A stretch of DNA of 16,178 nucleotides, taken from NCBI GenBank assembly GCA_004322325.1, contig SCTP01000124.1:1-16178 (forward strand), in the 5' to 3' direction. Source of the stretch: Gammaproteobacteria bacterium. Its GTDB lineage: Bacteria > Pseudomonadota > Gammaproteobacteria > DSM-16500. The first letter of the stretch is position 1, and every line of letters begins with the position of its first letter. Made by a program: the position numbers and the translations under genes. The notes below the pieces were generated by a model. The model saw only the letters and a program-made list of their open reading frames with translations, did not search any database and was not told the DNA's origin. Below, piece by piece: positions 15,243 to 16,178 of the stretch.

Positions 15243-16178
15243 ATGAGTAAGGCGCTGTTTAAATCCACCTCCGTGATCATCGTAATGACCATGATTTCCC
15301 GTGTCTTTGGCTTTGCTCGTGACATGGTCACCGCTCATTTATTCGGGGCAGCAGCGGCTTTTGATGCCTTTTCCGTCGCCTTCCGCATTCCCAACTTTAT
15401 GCGCCGTTTATTTGCCGAAGGGTCGTTCGCCCAGGCATTTGTCCCGGTTTTATCCGAGTATCAAAAGAAAAAGTCACATGAAGAGGTAAAACGCTTCATC
15501 GACGCCATTGCTGGCACCCTGGGCCTCACCTTGCTCATTGTCACCGTTATCGGCATTATTTGCGCCCCCTGGATCGTGCGCCTCTTTGCCCCGGGGTTTG
15601 AAGCCGATGGCAACCGGTTTCAGCTGGCCGTGACCATGCTGCGCATCAACTTTCCCTACTTAATGCTGATCTCCCTGACCGCCTTCTCCGGCGCCATCCT
15701 GAACACTTACAGCCGCTTTTGGGTGGCGGCATTCACACCCGTTTTCTTAAACATTTGCATGATTGCCGCCGCCATCTGGCTCTCCCCCCAGTTCGCGACC
15801 CCCATTATTGGCCTAGCCTGGGGCGTCTTTATCGCGGGTATCGTGCAGTTGTTATTTCAGACCCCTTTTCTTAAATACGTCGCTTTATTCCCCCGCCCAC
15901 GAGTAGATTTTCATGACCCGGGCGTCTTACGTGTCCTCAAATTAATGGTTCCCGCCTTATTTGGCGTGTCCGTCGGGCAAGTGAATTTGATGGTCGACAG
16001 CATCTTTGCCTCTTTACTCGTCGTGGGTAGCGTTTCTTGGCTTTATTATTCTGACCGTTTGATGGAGTTCCCTCTCGGCGTCTTCGGAGTAGCTATTTCC
16101 ACTGTCATCCTACCGCATTTATCCCGCCATCATGCCACGCAATCCGAGGAATCTTTCTCCTTGACCCTAGACTGGGCC
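15243..16178 (+). CDS. murJ: lipid II flippase MurJ, N-terminal 312 residues (3' truncated by window edge)
   Basis: The frame is open from ATG 15243 to the window end, giving 312 codons of a family of about 510 residues. MurJ (MviN) flips lipid II across the inner membrane for peptidoglycan synthesis. Alignment by eye with E. coli MurJ is strong: MTMISRVFGFARDMVTAHLFGA (in part), with Arg20 and Arg26 matching E. coli Arg18 and Arg24, then LFAEGSFAQAFVPVLSEYQ, INFPYLMLISLTAFSGAILN, RVDFHDPGVLRVLK, and SVSWLYYSDRLMEFPLGVFG. About eight hydrophobic helices are visible. GAGGA precedes the ATG. Codons are clearly richer in C/G-ending forms (many GCC, CCC, ATC) than in the ribosomal genes or the unknown gene. 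Confidence 0.97.
   Translation, partial: MSKALFKSTSVIIVMTMISRVFGFARDMVTAHLFGAAAAFDAFSVAFRIPNFMRRLFAEGSFAQAFVPVLSEYQKKKSHEEVKRFIDAIAGTLGLTLLIVTVIGIICAPWIVRLFAPGFEADGNRFQLAVTMLRINFPYLMLISLTAFSGAILNTYSRFWVAAFTPVFLNICMIAAAIWLSPQFATPIIGLAWGVFIAGIVQLLFQTPFLKYVALFPRPRVDFHDPGVLRVLKLMVPALFGVSVGQVNLMVDSIFASLLVVGSVSWLYYSDRLMEFPLGVFGVAISTVILPHLSRHHATQSEESFSLTLDWA

Overview
This window is a ribosomal-protein superoperon from a gammaproteobacterium. The order is the S10 operon tail, spc, then alpha, all on the plus strand, with gammaproteobacteria-like protein sequences throughout. The obgE / small gene / rpsT / murJ neighbourhood, the moderate-to-low GC content and a Cys-His-Asp host-effector-like gene point towards Legionellales (Coxiella/Legionella relatives). 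That placement is inference; the sequence alone does not name the genus.

Layout. 2-3336: end of the S10 operon (rplW partial, rplB, rpsS, rplV, rpsC, rplP, rpmC, rpsQ). 3411-8814: spc operon (rplN, rplX, rplE, rpsN, rpsH, rplF, rplR, rpsE, rplO, secY, rpmJ); the usual rpmD (L30) between rpsE and rplO is missing. 8886-11882: alpha operon (rpsM, rpsK, rpsD, rpoA, rplQ). 11903-12519: rplU and rpmA follow rplQ after only 20 bases. The first clear intrinsic terminator of the window lies just after rpmA (12555-12588). 12603-13622: obgE, a ribosome-assembly GTPase. 13702-14802: an AT-rich gene of unknown function whose product carries a Cys144/His185/Asp212 arrangement like papain or transglutaminase-fold enzymes. 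14826-15110 (minus): rpsT with a TTG start. 15243-16178: 5' part of murJ, the lipid II flippase, cut by the window edge.

How the genes work together. Almost everything up to 13622 builds or assembles the ribosome. Exceptions are secY (protein export channel) and rpoA (RNA polymerase alpha), which are normally co-expressed with ribosomal proteins. Genes are tightly packed, with several TAATG or ATGA stop/start overlaps that suggest translational coupling. rpsT and murJ are divergent from a compact intergenic region with two good sigma70-type promoters whose -35 boxes overlap.

The most interesting parts are the unknown gene at 13702 with its unusual leader, the joining of rplU-rpmA to the alpha operon, the absence of rpmD, a roughly 50-residue Gly/Ala/Lys-rich insertion near the N terminus of S11, and a full-length S14 carrying a CxxC/CxxH zinc-type motif. 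No tRNA, rRNA, CRISPR array, insertion sequence or phage gene was seen. No gene-free stretch exceeds about 130 bases.
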